Shown here one piece after another: positions 63,428-64,000 of a stretch of 64,000 bases of DNA (position 1 is its first letter; each line of letters starts with the position of its first letter). This stretch comes from Pseudolysinimonas kribbensis (GTDB lineage: Bacteria > Actinomycetota > Actinomycetes > Actinomycetales > Microbacteriaceae). The stretch is from positions 1 through 64,000 of the forward strand of contig NZ_BSVB01000001.1 of assembly GCF_030161895.1 (NCBI RefSeq). Reading direction: 5' to 3'. The position numbers and the translations under genes are program-made. The notes under the pieces were generated by a model. It was not told the DNA's origin and ran no database searches. It worked only from the letters and a program-made list of their open reading frames with translations.

Positions 63428-64000
63428 ATGCCCGAGTACCGCGCCCGCTTCGACGCCCGGATCGATTTCCTGAACGGCGGCGGCCTCACCGCCGAGGGCT
63501 TCCGGCTCGACCTGCCGTCCCGGGACGTCGCCGAATCGGAGATCGGGCGGCTGCTGGTGCAGCACCTCGGTCTCGCGATGGTCGGCTCGGTCGTCCTCAC
63601 GGGCCTGGAGATCGTCGAGGAGGCGCACAAGGGATCGCGCGGGGTGATCGAGGCGCCGGCGGAGACCGACGCGTGGCACGTCGTCGACCTCAGCCACCCG
63701 ATCTCCGAGGGCCTGGTCACCCTGCCCGGCATCCCGGCTCCGGTCATCACGCCGCTTCTCACGCATGCCGACTCGGTCGCGCGGTACGCGCCCGGCACGG
63801 TGTTCGCGATGGATGTCATCACGATCGCCGGGAACACGGGGACCTACCTCGACAGCCCGTACCACCGCTATCCGCACGGACCCGATCTGTCCGGCCTCGA
63901 TCTGGCGACCCTGGTCGACCTCCCGGCCGAGGTGTTCCACCTCGACGACGTGACGGGGCGCGAGATCCCGGCCAGCCTGTTCCTCGACCGCGACGTGCGG
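63428..64000 (+). CDS. Cyclase family protein, copy 2 (cut by window end)
   Basis: Identical to 58353-58925, the first 191 codons of the cyclase, including the NTGTYLDSPYH motif. The remainder is outside the window. Confidence 0.88.
   Translation, partial: MPEYRARFDARIDFLNGGGLTAEGFRLDLPSRDVAESEIGRLLVQHLGLAMVGSVVLTGLEIVEEAHKGSRGVIEAPAETDAWHVVDLSHPISEGLVTLPGIPAPVITPLLTHADSVARYAPGTVFAMDVITIAGNTGTYLDSPYHRYPHGPDLSGLDLATLVDLPAEVFHLDDVTGREIPASLFLDRDVR

Larger units (their letters stand above)
61054..64000. repeat. Tandem repeat unit, copy 2 (cut by window end)
   Basis: Repeats 55980-58925 at an offset of 5,074 bp, and 5,075 after 63302 because of one extra C. Only that difference was found in 2.9 kb. 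It continues past the window end, where the rest of the unit (tRNA-Leu, peptidase, uppP) would be expected again. Confidence 0.95.

Noticed and set aside
55980-64000. Transposon or integrated element causing the repeat
   Set aside because: No transposase, terminal inverted repeats or integrase; tRNA-Leu is internal to the unit, not at a junction.

Overview
The window is about 70% G+C, densely packed, and reads as a chromosome segment of a high-GC actinobacterium of the Microbacteriaceae, most likely Microbacterium or a close relative. This rests on protein resemblance and gene order (tkt/ctaB/ctaA/suf; DUF3099-SURF1; imuA'/imuB/dnaE2) and on frequent TAnnnT boxes placed 6-8 nt before start codons. 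It is an inference, not a database result. I see no phage, IS element, CRISPR array or rRNA operon; one tRNA-Leu(GAG) lies near the end.

Layout. 1-2340: divergent tkt (cut by the window edge) and the haem O/A genes ctaB-ctaA. 2302-6691: two secreted proteins with cell-wall-binding repeats. 6869-10871: Suf Fe-S assembly operon (sufB, sufD, Rieske ferredoxin, sufC, SufT-like). 11051-18413: a signalling and polysaccharide locus (PAS histidine kinase, degenerate GGDEF membrane protein, lipoprotein, membrane GT2 synthase, Hpt-like protein without its histidine, OmpR-type regulator, GH6 glycosidase). 18471-24818: bioY, ABC-F ATPase, SURF1, DUF3099, fabG, a DUF4232 protein, serB. 24844-33957: glycogen and trehalose metabolism (glgC, glgA, treS) with an ABC ATPase, rpmE2, an exonuclease-Nudix fusion, a hydrolase and a glycosyltransferase. 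34075-43678: housekeeping and repair genes (YbaK-like, phosphatase, sirtuin, TrmH, D-Ala-D-Ala carboxypeptidase, SGNH hydrolase, dinB, helicase, aspartate aminotransferase). 43686-52127: SOS mutagenesis genes dnaE2-imuB and imuA', each arm with its own LexA-type palindrome, separated by a cytosine permease/deaminase pair. 52196-61062: DUF1905, a giant multi-spanning membrane protein, LLM oxidoreductase, nitronate monooxygenase, cyclase, tRNA-Leu, M20 peptidase and a damaged uppP. 61054-64000 repeats 55980-58925 almost base for base.

Two sequence-quality signals shape every call. First, about 40 single-base losses interrupt 26 otherwise recognisable genes, nearly all in runs of 3-6 G or C. Restoring them gives full-length proteins whose lengths are all divisible by three, and tRNA-Leu also seems one C short. 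I treat these as consensus errors, not pseudogenes. Second, the 5,074-bp tandem repeat has junctions inside two genes and differs between copies by one C in a C run, so it may be an assembly artefact or a recent duplication.

The most interesting biology is (i) a dispersed double-hairpin element (22269, 48150, 51014, partial 40277) whose stems change by compensating substitutions while the loops stay fixed, with one copy in frame inside imuB, and (ii) the regulated polysaccharide locus, whose GGDEF and Hpt partners have lost their catalytic or phospho-accepting residues.
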